A stretch of 64,000 bases of DNA from Actinomadura pelletieri DSM 43383 (GCF_003634705.1 NZ_RBWU01000001.1:1354980-1418979); one strand, 5' to 3'. Shown: positions 16,094 through 24,818, numbered from the stretch's first letter. Notes: generated by a model from the letters alone, not told the origin. Program-made: numbers and translations.

Positions 16094-16960
16094 ATGACGG
16101 ACGCTGGACTGGCTCGACGGATGTGGCACCAGCTCGAACCCCTGCACGCGCTGTTCTGGTACTCGCCCGACGTGTTCGCCGAGGCCGAGGCGCTCGGATA
16201 CGCGGTGGACGAGCGTTGGCCGAGCTACTTCGCGTGGCGGGCCGCGCCGCTGGGCGCGGCCGGGACCGAGGCCGTCTCGGCCGCCTTCTACAGCTTCAAC
16301 CCGCGCAAGGTCGCCGAGTACGTCCCCGCCGCCTGGAAGGTCGCGCCGCCCGACCGCGTCCTGGAGGCGCGCCTCCGGGCCGTCGACCGGATGTACAGGG
16401 CGTTGCTGGACGATCTGGACGTCGATGAGGCCGCCGATCTCGCCCGTGCCGCCGCGGAGGGCGCGAGCGTCGCGGGCCGTCCCCTTGCCGCCGCCAACGC
16501 CGACCTGCCCTGGCCGGACGAGCCGCATCTCGTCCTCTGGCACGCCATCGGCATCCTGCGCGAGCAGCGCGGCGACGGGCATGTGGCCGCGCTCCTCACC
16601 GCCGGGCTCGACCCGGTGGAGGCGCTGGTCTCGTTCGCGGCCGTCGGCGCCGCGTCGGAGCGGACGTTCGCGAGCCGAGGCTGGACGGACGCCGAATGGG
16701 CCGCCGCCCGTGACCGTCTCGCGTCCCGCGGGCTCGTGCACGCGGACGGCACCGCCACCGACCGGGGCCGCGAGCTGCGCGACTCCGTCGAGCGGACGAC
16801 CGACGACCTCGCCTACGAGCCGTGGCGGACGCTCGGCCCCGACAAGGCCGACCGGCTCGCGGAACTCACGATGCCCATCCTGGTCAAGGTCCTGGAGACG
16901 GGCCTGATGCCGGCCGAGAACACGCTCGGCATCGGCAAGATCCAGGCCCCGCCGCGCTGA
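16094..16960 (+). CDS. SCO6745-like conserved protein
   Basis: A 288-residue soluble protein. The N-terminus MWHQLEPLHALFWYSPDV, the mid-part AAFYSFNPRKVAEYVPAAW and a C-terminal winged-helix-like region are the pattern of the actinobacterial SCO6745 family, whose function is not established. SD GGGAGGG precedes the ATG by three to four bases. The promoter is probably controlled through the palindrome just upstream. It is tail-to-tail with the coiled-coil gene. Confidence 0.8.
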   Translation: MTDAGLARRMWHQLEPLHALFWYSPDVFAEAEALGYAVDERWPSYFAWRAAPLGAAGTEAVSAAFYSFNPRKVAEYVPAAWKVAPPDRVLEARLRAVDRMYRALLDDLDVDEAADLARAAAEGASVAGRPLAAANADLPWPDEPHLVLWHAIGILREQRGDGHVAALLTAGLDPVEALVSFAAVGAASERTFASRGWTDAEWAAARDRLASRGLVHADGTATDRGRELRDSVERTTDDLAYEPWRTLGPDKADRLAELTMPILVKVLETGLMPAENTLGIGKIQAPPR

Positions 16961-16966
16961 CCGGGC

Positions 16967-18205
16967 TCAGTCGTCGTCGAGTGGGGGCGCCTCGTCCTCG
17001 TCCGCCGGGTCCGGTTCGTCCTCGACGGACCGGTGTGTGGCCTGGTGCACGCGGACGGCCAGGAGCGCGCGGGCGAACCTCGCGGCCTGTTCACCGTCCA
17101 TGACGGCCGGGATCTGGTCCACGCCGATCAGGGCACCGGACAGCGCGGTGACCGCGCCGGAGTCACCGACCCGCACCCCGTACCCCTCGGGCAGGTCCTC
17201 CACGGACGGAAGGTCCAGCGCCGCGCGGAGCGTGTCCTGGAGGCCGCGGACGGTCGAGGCGTCGCGGTCGATGCGGATCTCGGAGGCCTCCGCGCGCAGC
17301 TCGGCCCGCTCGGCGCGGACCTCCGCGGCGTCGGCCCGTTCCTCCGCGCGGTCGGCGCGCGTGGCAAGTTCGGCCGCGCGTGCGACGACGGAGTCGCGTT
17401 CGACGGTGAGGCCCGCGATCTCGCCCTTGGCCGCCGCCAGCTCGGCGCGCAACTGCCGCTCGGCCTCGGTCGTGGTCTTGAGGAGGGTACGCGCCTCGGT
17501 CATCTCGGCCCGGAGGGTCGCGAGTTCGGCCTGCGCGGTCGCGAGCGCGGTCTGCTCGGCCGCGAGGCGGGTCGCGAGATCGTCACGTTCCCGTTCGGCC
17601 TCGGTGCGCGCCTGATGTTCGGTGCTCCACGCCGTCTCGGCGCGCTTGCGGAGACCCTCGGCGTTCGCGACCTCGTTGGCGGCGGTGGCGCGGGCCTGCT
17701 GCGCGGCACCGGCCTCCTTCCACGCGTTCGCCTCGCTCTCCTGCGCGGCGCTGACGCTGGCGGCCGCGGCGGCGGTGACCTTCTCCAGCTCCTCCTGCGC
17801 GGCGGCGACCTCACGCGCGGCCGTCTCCGCCCGCGCCTCGGCCTGCCGGGCCCGATCGTCCGCCTCGGCGGCCTGCTGTCGGGCGCCGCGCGCCTCGGCC
17901 AGCGCGGTCTCCGCCTGGTCGAGCGTGTCGCGCACCTCGCCGTCCAGCCGCTCACCGAGCGTGGACGCGGCGGCGGCGAGCTGGCCCACCAGCCCGGCCA
18001 GCCGCTCGACGTCCCTCGCGAACGCCCTGACCTGCGCAGCTTCGACCGGCAGCGCGCGCTCACCGCCACCGACCGGTCCGTTGGCCGGCACGACGGCAGT
18101 TCCGCCCGCCGGCTCGTCTGTCGACCCGCTTCCCGGGCCGTCGATCGCCAGCCGGAGCGGCGCGGTCAACACGCCGTCGTCCGGGACACCTCGCTCTTCG
18201 TGCAC
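16967..18205 (-). CDS. Long coiled-coil hypothetical protein
   Basis: A 412-residue protein. Residues about 50-330 are Ala/Glu/Arg-rich with heptad-like spacing (repeated AEAR, RAERAE, QQA patterns), indicating a long coiled coil. The N-terminus is Gly/Pro-rich, and the C-terminus carries a small globular part (VRVGDSGAVTALSGALIGVDQIPAVMDGEQAARFARALL) and an acidic tail. There is no signal peptide or membrane segment. A structural or DNA/partition-associated role is possible but not shown. Confidence 0.75.
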   Translation of the reverse strand: MHEERGVPDDGVLTAPLRLAIDGPGSGSTDEPAGGTAVVPANGPVGGGERALPVEAAQVRAFARDVERLAGLVGQLAAAASTLGERLDGEVRDTLDQAETALAEARGARQQAAEADDRARQAEARAETAAREVAAAQEELEKVTAAAAASVSAAQESEANAWKEAGAAQQARATAANEVANAEGLRKRAETAWSTEHQARTEAERERDDLATRLAAEQTALATAQAELATLRAEMTEARTLLKTTTEAERQLRAELAAAKGEIAGLTVERDSVVARAAELATRADRAEERADAAEVRAERAELRAEASEIRIDRDASTVRGLQDTLRAALDLPSVEDLPEGYGVRVGDSGAVTALSGALIGVDQIPAVMDGEQAARFARALLAVRVHQATHRSVEDEPDPADEDEAPPLDDD

Positions 18206-18393
18206 GTGAGCATCCTAGTGAAATGCCCCGATTTAGCACCTCCCCCTTGCGAACGGGGTGCTATCACGTGCTTTCGTCCTTGATCCCGCCTATGATCGAC
18301 GGCCCCGAACCGCCGGATGGGCCGCCAGGTGAGGACACGGCCACCCAGGGTAAGGCTGTAGGGCCGAGGGCAGGGGAGTGCGCGGGGGCGGGG

Positions 18394-19017
18394 ATGCCAT
18401 TCCAGAGCAGGATGCACGTCCGGATCGTCCAGGGAAGAGCACGTGACCCGACAGGGCTTCGGGACGCGCTCGACCGCTGGCATCGGGACCTGGCCCCGCG
18501 AGGCTGGCTGGGCTCGACCGCCGGAGTGACCGACGACGACGCGGCGTTCGTCTGGGTGTCGCGCTTCAAGTCCCCCCGGGCCGCCCACCGCAACGACAGG
18601 CGGCGGGCCCACCGCGAATGGTGGGCGACCCTCCCGGAACTGCTCCACGGTGAACCCACCGTCGACGAGACCACCGACGTCGAGAAGTTCGGGGTGGGTG
18701 GCTCGGACACGGCGGAGTTCGTCCAGCTGATCCAGACCCGCGTCCGCGACCGGGAGGCCCTTCGCCCGTTCTGGACGGACGAGGAGACCCGGGCCATGGC
18801 CGTGGCGAGACCGGACACCATCGGCGGCCTGTTCATCGTCTTCCCGGACGGCGCCTGCACCATCGAGGTCTTCTTCACCACCGAGGAGGACGCGCGCGAG
18901 GGCGAGCGCAGACCGATGCCACCCGACCTCAAGGAGTGGCGCGACGAGGAGATGACGCACTACGACGCGGAGGCGACCTTCCACGACCTGCGCGACCCCT
19001 GGCTCTACTCCCCCTGA
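18394..19017 (+). CDS. Hypothetical protein
   Basis: A soluble, charged protein of 207 residues that I do not recognise. The first 120 residues (HVRIVQGRARDPTGLRDALDRWHRDLAP.. and a second QLIQTRVRDREALRPFWTD) look like two related halves, as in dimeric alpha-beta barrel proteins of the ABM type. The frame is open to 18223; the ATG at 18394 or 18412 is more likely because the domain begins there. It is convergent with the SDR gene. Confidence 0.7.
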   Translation: MPFQSRMHVRIVQGRARDPTGLRDALDRWHRDLAPRGWLGSTAGVTDDDAAFVWVSRFKSPRAAHRNDRRRAHREWWATLPELLHGEPTVDETTDVEKFGVGGSDTAEFVQLIQTRVRDREALRPFWTDEETRAMAVARPDTIGGLFIVFPDGACTIEVFFTTEEDAREGERRPMPPDLKEWRDEEMTHYDAEATFHDLRDPWLYSP

Positions 19018-19027
19018 CCCCGCGCCT

Positions 19028-19888
19028 TCAGCCCCGCACCGGAGCAATCCTGTGCAGCCCCATGACCCTGGCCAGCAGCCGGTCGCGGGTTCGCAGCGGC
19101 AACCGCGCCAGCAGCCCGAGCAGCCGGGTGTCGGGGCCGACGGTGTAACGGGGCCGCGGCCTGGACGAGGTCAGCGCCCGCTCGACCGTACCGGCGACGA
19201 GCGAGGGCGGCGCGGGCTTCGACGACCCCACCGATGCGTTGACGGCGTCGAGTTGCCGCCGGTACATCGCGACCTGCTCCGGGGGCAGCGCGGCCACCGT
19301 CTTCGCGGCGGCGGCCCCGGCCTTGGCGAAGATCCGGGTGTCCATCAGGCCCGGCTCGACCACGATGACGCGGATGCCCCAGTGCCCGAGTTCCAGGCGC
19401 AGGGCGTCCGACATCGACGCCAGTGCCGCCTTGCTGGCCGAGACGGGCCCGAAGAACGGACCGGCGACCCGCGCGGTGGCGGCGGTGATGTTCACGACCC
19501 GCCCCTGGGCGGCCCTCAGCATCGGCAGAAACGCCCGGGTGACGGTGGCCGGGCCGAACACGTTGACCTCGAACTGCCGCGCTAAGTCCTCGTCCGGGAC
19601 CAGTTCCAGCGGGCCCTGGACGATGATCCCCGCGTTGTTGACCACCGCGTGGAGGGCGCCACCGGTATCCGCGCGCACTTGGCGGACCGCCTCGTCGACG
19701 CTGTCCGGTTCGGTGACGTCCAGGGGGACGATCCGCACGTCGGGAAGGTCCGAGAGTTGGCCGGCGCGCCCGCGGACCCCCGCGAAGACGCGGAAGCCCT
19801 TCTGGGCCAGCACCCGTGCCGTGGCCACGCCGAGTCCGCCGTTCGCGCCCGTCAGCAGCACGGCCCGCGATCCGCTCGCTTTCGTCAT
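19028..19888 (-). CDS. SDR-family oxidoreductase lacking the catalytic Tyr
   Basis: A 286-residue short-chain dehydrogenase. The nucleotide motif TGANGGLG near residue 13 and the NNAG motif near residue 87 are intact. In the active site the usual YxxxK reads V-S-A-S-K, and the usual Ser segment reads NITAATARVAG, so both Tyr and Ser are replaced while Lys is kept. It is either catalytically changed or a binding protein. The gene is divergent from the PadR regulator across an ACATGTT palindrome, so PadR probably represses it. SD GAGGGTG supports the ATG at 19888. Confidence 0.85.
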   Translation of the reverse strand: MTKASGSRAVLLTGANGGLGVATARVLAQKGFRVFAGVRGRAGQLSDLPDVRIVPLDVTEPDSVDEAVRQVRADTGGALHAVVNNAGIIVQGPLELVPDEDLARQFEVNVFGPATVTRAFLPMLRAAQGRVVNITAATARVAGPFFGPVSASKAALASMSDALRLELGHWGIRVIVVEPGLMDTRIFAKAGAAAAKTVAALPPEQVAMYRRQLDAVNASVGSSKPAPPSLVAGTVERALTSSRPRPRYTVGPDTRLLGLLARLPLRTRDRLLARVMGLHRIAPVRG

Positions 19889-19916
19889 GCGATCACCCTC
19901 ACAGCTGTATGGAGAG

Positions 19917-19936
19917 ACATGTTGGTAGGAACATGT
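19917..19936. promoter_or_regulatory. Candidate PadR operator
   Basis: ACATGTT (19917-19923), a six-base spacer, then AACATGT (19930-19936) form a perfect inverted repeat in the divergent intergenic region between the SDR and padR-like genes. PadR proteins usually bind such ATGT-containing dyads. Confidence 0.6.
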
Positions 19937-20011
19937 AACGATCGACCTGTTGCTGTCAAGTGTCAGGATGGTCCCGAGCCCGGAACAGAGGTCGTCGTGA
20001 GGAGCGTGCGG

Positions 20012-20614
20012 ATGTCGCTGCGCCACGGGCTGCTCGGGCTGCTCGCCGAAGGGCCGGCGAGCGGGTACGACCTGGCGCGCCGCTTCACGGAGGCGCTGGG
20101 CCTGGTCTGGCCCGCTCGGCACCCGCAGATCTACACCGAGCTGTCGCGTCTGGAGACCGCCGCCCTCATCGAGGTGGACAGCCACGGCCCGCGCGGTCGC
20201 AAGGCGTACCGGATCACCGACGCGGGACGCGCCGAGGTCCGCCGCTGGCTGACCCAGGTGGAGGTGGACCACACCTTCCGCATGGAGACGCTGTTCCGCT
20301 CCTACTTCTTCTGGCTGATGGAGCCGGACGAGGTCAGGGCGCACCTCGCCGAGGAGGAGCGCTTCTACGCCGAGATGGCCCGGAGGCTGCGCGGCTACGC
20401 CGAGGCCAAGGACCGCGGCGAGTGGGGGACCGGCGGGCAGGCACGCGCCATGCGCATCGCCCTGGAGGCCGGAATCCGAGTCAACGAGGCCCTCGCCGAC
20501 TGGGCGCGGTGGGGCCGGGACGCCGACCTGATGACCGCCGAGGACTTCGGAACCGCCGAGACTACGGACGACGCCCCGGAGCAGGCGAAGCGACCACGAG
20601 ACGACGACTCGTGA
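20012..20614 (+). CDS. PadR-family transcriptional regulator
   Basis: A 200-residue regulator. The N-terminal winged helix (SLRHGLLGLLAEGPASGYDLARRF) with LVWPARHPQIYTELSRLETAALIE, and the C-terminal helical dimerisation part (MEPDEVRAHLAEEERFYAEMARRLRGYAEA), are typical of PadR proteins with the VirR-like C-terminal domain. The ATG at 20012 has GAGGAG seven bases upstream; the longer open frame is not used. It likely controls the divergent SDR gene and itself. Confidence 0.9.
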   Translation: MSLRHGLLGLLAEGPASGYDLARRFTEALGLVWPARHPQIYTELSRLETAALIEVDSHGPRGRKAYRITDAGRAEVRRWLTQVEVDHTFRMETLFRSYFFWLMEPDEVRAHLAEEERFYAEMARRLRGYAEAKDRGEWGTGGQARAMRIALEAGIRVNEALADWARWGRDADLMTAEDFGTAETTDDAPEQAKRPRDDDS

Positions 20615-20744
20615 GTTGAGCGCACCCCGCGGTGGTTGCGATACACGACGCGGCCACCCGACAGACGAGCATTTTTCCCTGGATGTCACATCTCCGGGTA
20701 GGGCCCTGTCTATAAGGCAGAGCACCACGCGGAAGGGAAAGATC

Positions 20745-21677
20745 ATGCGAGTCTTCGTCACGGGGGCGACCGGAGCGTTGGGGCGGCATCTCGTCCCCGG
20801 CCTGGTCACGGCGGGGCACGACGTCACGGCCACCACACGTTCGCCCGGCAAGGTCGAGGGGCTGCGGAAGGCGGGCGCGGAACCGGTCGTCCTGGACGGT
20901 CTCGACCGCGAGGCCGTGATCGCGGCGGTCCTGGACGCCGCGCCCGACGTGATCGTCCATCAGATGACGGCGCTGACGGGCAGCATGCGGCACGTCCGCA
21001 ACCCGGACAAGTTCTTCGCCGCCACGAACGAGCTGCGCACCCGCGGCACCGACAACCTGCTCGACGCGGCGGAACGGGCGGGCACCCGCCGGGTCGTCGC
21101 GCAGAGTTACGCGGGCCTCGGACCCGACCGGTATCCCGGCCCGCCGAAGACCGAGGAGGACACCGACGACTGGCGGCCGATCCCGGGAGCCCTGCGCGGC
21201 CGGGCGGCGATGAAGCATGTGGAGGAGACCGTCCCGGCGCGGGTGTCGGAGGGCATCGTGCTGCGCTACGGCGGGTTCTACGGGCCGGGCGCCTCGGACG
21301 TCCTGCTGGAGGCCGTGCGCAAACGGCAGGTGCCGCTCGTCGGCGGCGGAACGGGCGTCGGATCGTTCATCGAGATCACCGACGCCGCGTCCGCGACCGT
21401 CGCCGCGATCGAGAGCGCCCCGCCCGGCCTGTACAACATCGTGGACGACGATCCGGCTCCCGTCCGGGAATGGCTGCCGTACCTGGCCGAACTCGCGGGC
21501 GCCAAACCGCCCCTGCGGGTGCCCACATGGCTCGCGCGGCCCCTCGCCGGGGAGTTCATGGTCGCCCAGATGACCACCTCGCGCGGCTACTCGAACGCGA
21601 AGGCCAAGAAGATCCTCGGCTGGGAGCCCAGGTACGCGAGCTGGCGGGAGGGATTCCGTGCCTGGGTCGCCGGATGA
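20745..21677 (+). CDS. NAD(P)-dependent epimerase/dehydratase family protein
   Basis: A 310-residue extended SDR. The N-terminal VFVTGATGALGRHL binds NAD(P). The usual catalytic Tyr-x-x-x-Lys is not obvious at the expected place (RRVVAQSYAGLGPDRYPG follows the Ser strand), so this is an atypical member. SD GGAAGGGA precedes the ATG. The 3' end overlaps the start of the sigma-factor remnant by 20 bases, the arrangement expected of an oxidoreductase paired with an ECF41 sigma factor. Confidence 0.85.
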   Translation: MRVFVTGATGALGRHLVPGLVTAGHDVTATTRSPGKVEGLRKAGAEPVVLDGLDREAVIAAVLDAAPDVIVHQMTALTGSMRHVRNPDKFFAATNELRTRGTDNLLDAAERAGTRRVVAQSYAGLGPDRYPGPPKTEEDTDDWRPIPGALRGRAAMKHVEETVPARVSEGIVLRYGGFYGPGASDVLLEAVRKRQVPLVGGGTGVGSFIEITDAASATVAAIESAPPGLYNIVDDDPAPVREWLPYLAELAGAKPPLRVPTWLARPLAGEFMVAQMTTSRGYSNAKAKKILGWEPRYASWREGFRAWVAG

Positions 21678-22027
21678 GACGTACCGGCCGCTGATGTTCT
21701 CCATCGCCTACGGGATGACCGGCTCCGTGGGGGACGCCGAGGACATCGTCCAGGACGCGTTCCTCGGCCTGACCCGGGCACGCCGGGCCGGCACCACGAT
21801 CATCGACCCGAAGGCGTACCTGACGACGGCGGTGACGCGACTCGGCATCAACCATCTGAGTTCGGCGCGTGTGCGGCGGGAAACGTACGTCGGTGACTGG
21901 CTACCGGAGCCGGTCGTCGTCCCCGCCGACGCGCCGGGCCCGGATCCAGACGATCCGATCGGTGAACAACCCCGACAAGCTCGGCCACCTCGGACCGGTC
22001 TCCGACCTGGCACGCCTACGAACCTAG
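21658..22027 (+). pseudogene. ECF41-type sigma factor with internal deletion
   Basis: The GTG at 21658 starts a good sigma region 2 (DETYRPLMFSIAYGMTGSVGDAEDIVQDAF, then YLTTAVTRLGINHL) and reaches the ECF41-typical WLPEPVV. After DAPGPD the sequence jumps, in the +1 frame from about 21941, to QTIRSVNNPDKLGHLGPV and a TAG at 22025-22027, which resembles the extreme C-terminus of ECF41 proteins. Sigma region 4 and the SnoaL-like domain (about 180 residues) are missing, so an internal deletion also shifted the frame. In the original frame translation would run on to 22065. It is not expected to work as a sigma factor. Confidence 0.75.
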
Positions 22028-22617
22028 GCACTCGTGGGCTGGTGCTCGGGGCAGTTGACGCGTAGATCTCCGGCGTCCAGGTGCATGTTGAGCAGCGCGC
22101 AATGGTGGTCGCCGCCGTGCAGTTCATGGAATCGGCACGTCAGGCATGTCCGGGCCACGGCGATGATGCCCGCACGGTGGAACCGCTCAATAAGGATCAG
22201 CAAAGAATTCAGTACGGTCTCGCGCACCTCCACGGGTAGCGCGTCGACGACGGAGACCAGTTCCCCGCGCCGGGCGGCGATGCCGTCCGCCGTCTCCCGT
22301 CCCGCGGGGGTGAGGGACAGCCGATGCCTGCGACGGTCGGTCGAATCGGGGTGTCGAGTCACCAAGCCCTTGGAGATCAGGGCGGTGATCGCATCGCTGA
22401 CGGTCGGTTGCGACACCTGGAGTTCGCGGTGCAGCGCGTCGACGCGAGCCTCCGGCGGCGGCCCGGCGGCGAGCAGGGCGAGGAGCTGCGCCTGGAGGGG
22501 GCTGAGCCGCTCGGCGCCGGCGACCTGCTGGCCGAAGGCCCGGTAGGCGACGGTCAGCCGCTCAAGAGCATCGACGGTTTTGTCGCCGACATCCTGATTG
22601 CTCCCCATGCTTGACAC
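22024..22617 (-). CDS. MarR-family regulator with C-terminal four-cysteine motif
   Basis: A 197-residue regulator. The MarR winged helix spans residues about 35-115 (LQVSQPTVSDAITALISKGLVTRHPDSTDRRRHRLSLT). The C-terminal 40 residues contain C-x2-C-x11-C-x15-C with several His, which suggests a metal or iron-sulfur site and redox or NO sensing; this is inferred. The GTG at 22617 is preceded by GAGAGGAG, and the operator overlaps this SD. It is divergent from the protoglobin, with two matching operators between them. Confidence 0.85.
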   Translation of the reverse strand: MSSMGSNQDVGDKTVDALERLTVAYRAFGQQVAGAERLSPLQAQLLALLAAGPPPEARVDALHRELQVSQPTVSDAITALISKGLVTRHPDSTDRRRHRLSLTPAGRETADGIAARRGELVSVVDALPVEVRETVLNSLLILIERFHRAGIIAVARTCLTCRFHELHGGDHHCALLNMHLDAGDLRVNCPEHQPTSA

Positions 22618-22658
22618 CCTATAGGACTCCTCTCTATATATGCATAGGAGTCCTATAG
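22611..22658 (+). promoter_or_regulatory. Protoglobin promoter with paired operators
   Basis: A -35 TTGACA (22611-22616) and a -10-like TATATA (22635-22640) are 18 bases apart and face the protoglobin gene. CTATAGGACTCCT (22619-22631), between the two boxes, is the exact inverse of AGGAGTCCTATAG (22646-22658) at the expected start point. The second site is itself a palindrome, ATAGGA-G-TCCTAT (22644-22656). Binding at both would block RNA polymerase and also cover the SD of the divergent marR gene, so both are probably repressed by that MarR protein. Confidence 0.75.
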
Positions 22659-22673
22659 ATAAGAGGTACCGTC

Positions 22674-23255
22674 ATGACGACACAGGCCCCGGCCGGATAC
22701 ACCTACGGTTCGACCCCGCCCAGCCCCGTCTCGCTGGAGGAGCTCGCCAAGCTGGAGGCGAGCGTGCTGTTCACCGCCGAGGACCGGGAGGCCCTGCGCA
22801 TGGCGGGAGACGTCCTGGAAAGCCAGGTCGAGGACGTCCTGGACGTCTGGTACGGCTTCGTGGCCGCTCACCCGCACCTCGCCGCCTACTTCTCGACCCC
22901 GGACGGAACGCTCTTGGAGGACTACCTGACACGCGTCCGCGGCCGGTTCGGCCAGTGGATCCTGGACACGTGCCGCCGCCCGCACGACCAGGAATGGCTC
23001 TCCTACGCCCACGAAATCAGCCTGCGGCACACCTACGAGAAGAAGAACCAGACCGACGACGCTCCGTCCGTTCCCCATATTCCGTTGCGCTACATGGTCG
23101 CCTTCATCTACCCGATCACGGCGACCATGCGTCCGTTCCTCGCGAAGAAGGGCCACGGCGAAGCCGACGTCGAGCGCATGCACCAGGCCTGGTTCAAGTC
23201 AGTGACCCTCCAGGTCATCCTGTGGCTCAGGCCGTACTCCCCGGACAGGTGGTGA
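22674..23255 (+). CDS. Protoglobin-family protein
   Basis: A 193-residue single-domain globin of the protoglobin family, known to bind haem and gases such as O2, CO and NO. Supporting segments are FTAEDREALRMAGDVLESQVEDVLDVWYGFV, the proximal-His region EWLSYAHEISLRHTYEKKNQTDDAP, and YMVAFIYPITATMRPFL. There is no output domain, so it is a stand-alone sensor or a gas-detoxifying protein. It faces a Cys-rich MarR regulator across duplicated operators, pointing to redox- or NO-controlled expression. Confidence 0.88.
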   Translation: MTTQAPAGYTYGSTPPSPVSLEELAKLEASVLFTAEDREALRMAGDVLESQVEDVLDVWYGFVAAHPHLAAYFSTPDGTLLEDYLTRVRGRFGQWILDTCRRPHDQEWLSYAHEISLRHTYEKKNQTDDAPSVPHIPLRYMVAFIYPITATMRPFLAKKGHGEADVERMHQAWFKSVTLQVILWLRPYSPDRW

Positions 23256-23354
23256 CGGCTGCCATCCGCATCGCCGGACCGTCCGTCGTCCCCGGCCGGG
23301 CATGAGCATCGAGTCAATCGACCTGTCGTAGGCATCGGCACGGTTATGGCCGCA

Positions 23355-23900
23355 TCAAACGTCCACGTCGTCGGGGCCGAAGGGAGGAAAGTACATTTCG
23401 TCCCGCCGGACGACCCGCAGACCAGGGTTCCGAGCGGTATCGACGGTCACCTCGGCATAAATGGTCAATTCCATGAGGCGGTCGAGCGCCGGGAGTTCCC
23501 CGAAATCGCCGTGCGCCAAAGTCAGGGACCGCAGGCCCGGAATCTCGCGCAAGCGGACGATGTCGCGCACGTCCACGACCGTCAACGCGAGGTGGTCGAC
23601 CGGGGTGCCGCTCAACTCACCGATGTCGATCACGGCCGGACCGCCCAGGTGCAGCAACTCCCAATGACGCCCGGTCAGGGGCCCGAGGTCCATGCCGTTG
23701 TCGTCCCACAGAAGCGCCTCAGTCACCGCCGGAAGGTACCTGACCGGCTCGAACGTCCCGACCCACGCGAAATCGGTGGTGAGACGGCGACGCCGCAGAA
23801 TCGGCCCGGCGGGCGGCGGCGTCGGCGACTCGGTGCCCGCCAGAACACGTCGCCACACCGGCCAGAGACCGGCCCAGAACTCCTCCCAATCCAGGTTCAC
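23355..23900 (-). CDS. Hypothetical protein, leucine-rich pattern
   Basis: A 181-residue soluble protein of unknown function. The C-terminal half shows short strand-turn repeats (LALTVVDVRDIVRLREIPGLRSLTLAHGDFGELPALDRLMELTI) resembling a small leucine-rich-repeat arc. The GTG start overlaps the MOSC gene stop by four bases (GTGA), so it is cotranslated with that gene. No catalytic motif is seen. Confidence 0.7.
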   Translation of the reverse strand: MNLDWEEFWAGLWPVWRRVLAGTESPTPPPAGPILRRRRLTTDFAWVGTFEPVRYLPAVTEALLWDDNGMDLGPLTGRHWELLHLGGPAVIDIGELSGTPVDHLALTVVDVRDIVRLREIPGLRSLTLAHGDFGELPALDRLMELTIYAEVTVDTARNPGLRVVRRDEMYFPPFGPDDVDV

Positions 23901-24712
23901 TCAAGTTCTTCCCACGAGGTGACCACGACCTCATCGCCCACGGCGAGCTTGCCGGGACGCACCACGGCGAATTTGGCGCCGAACGCCACCCCACCCTCGG
24001 ACGCCCGCCGGTAGGTGGCGAGCGTGCGGAGCGGCTCGGGCCCCGACTTGACGCCGGTGTGCTGGTCGACCATGGTGACGGCGCACCGAATGGCGAGCTT
24101 GGCGAAACCCAACTCGCCATTCCCGATGACGATCCGGCGCGCCTCGTCCTCACGATGCGGCCGGTCCCAACCGTCGACCACGATGTTGGGACGAAACCGG
24201 TTCATCGGAATTGCCGGGCCCTCAACCCGGGCGTTCAACGCCTTCAGACTGGCCCGAGAAACAAAAAGCACCGCACAACTGTCGGCGTAACCGGACGTGC
24301 CCGGCGTCCACCCATCGGTCACCCGATCATGCTCGGGCGGCACCCGAACCAGCCTGCTCGGCTTCCCGAGCACCCCCGTCAGCCACCGCGCCGCGGCGTC
24401 CCCTTGGTCGATGCCCTGATAGGCCGTCCCGAACATCTCCACCGCCCGCCGACCGGCGCCCACCTCGACATCGACGCGCAACGCATCAACACCCGGCGCC
24501 CGCAGCGTCAACCGCCGACCCCCCTCGTCGATCTCGGGCCGGACGACCGCGAGCCGTGGATCCCGCCGCTGCGTCCGTGCCACCCCACCCTCGTCGACCA
24601 CCATGAACGTGCGGTCATGCGCCGGCCCGGCCTCCGTCAACGCCGTCTCGGTCGACAGGACCCCCGCGCATCCCTTGACCGGGTAGGTGTACAGCTCGGT
24701 GACGACGACCAT
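23897..24712 (-). CDS. MOSC domain-containing protein
   Basis: A 271-residue protein with an N-terminal MOSC beta-barrel (VTELYTYPVKGCAGVLSTETALTEAGPAHDRTFMVVD) and the C-terminal MOSC domain (MNRFRPNIVVDG, then AIRCAVTMVDQHTG, whose Cys is the expected molybdenum-cofactor-sulfur ligand). These proteins move sulfur to the cofactor or act as molybdenum N-hydroxylated-compound reductases (mARC/YcbX). The length fits a stand-alone YcbX-like form without a ferredoxin domain. It is followed in an operon by the leucine-rich-pattern protein. Confidence 0.88.
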   Translation of the reverse strand: MVVVTELYTYPVKGCAGVLSTETALTEAGPAHDRTFMVVDEGGVARTQRRDPRLAVVRPEIDEGGRRLTLRAPGVDALRVDVEVGAGRRAVEMFGTAYQGIDQGDAAARWLTGVLGKPSRLVRVPPEHDRVTDGWTPGTSGYADSCAVLFVSRASLKALNARVEGPAIPMNRFRPNIVVDGWDRPHREDEARRIVIGNGELGFAKLAIRCAVTMVDQHTGVKSGPEPLRTLATYRRASEGGVAFGAKFAVVRPGKLAVGDEVVVTSWEELE

Positions 24713-24818
24713 CGCTCTCCCCCCTGGACGAAGTCACCACGCTAGGGAGCAGATGGCGCCGACATCCAGACAAGAAGGCGATACATGACGCAGATACGTC
24801 AGCTTCCCCCGAACCGGC

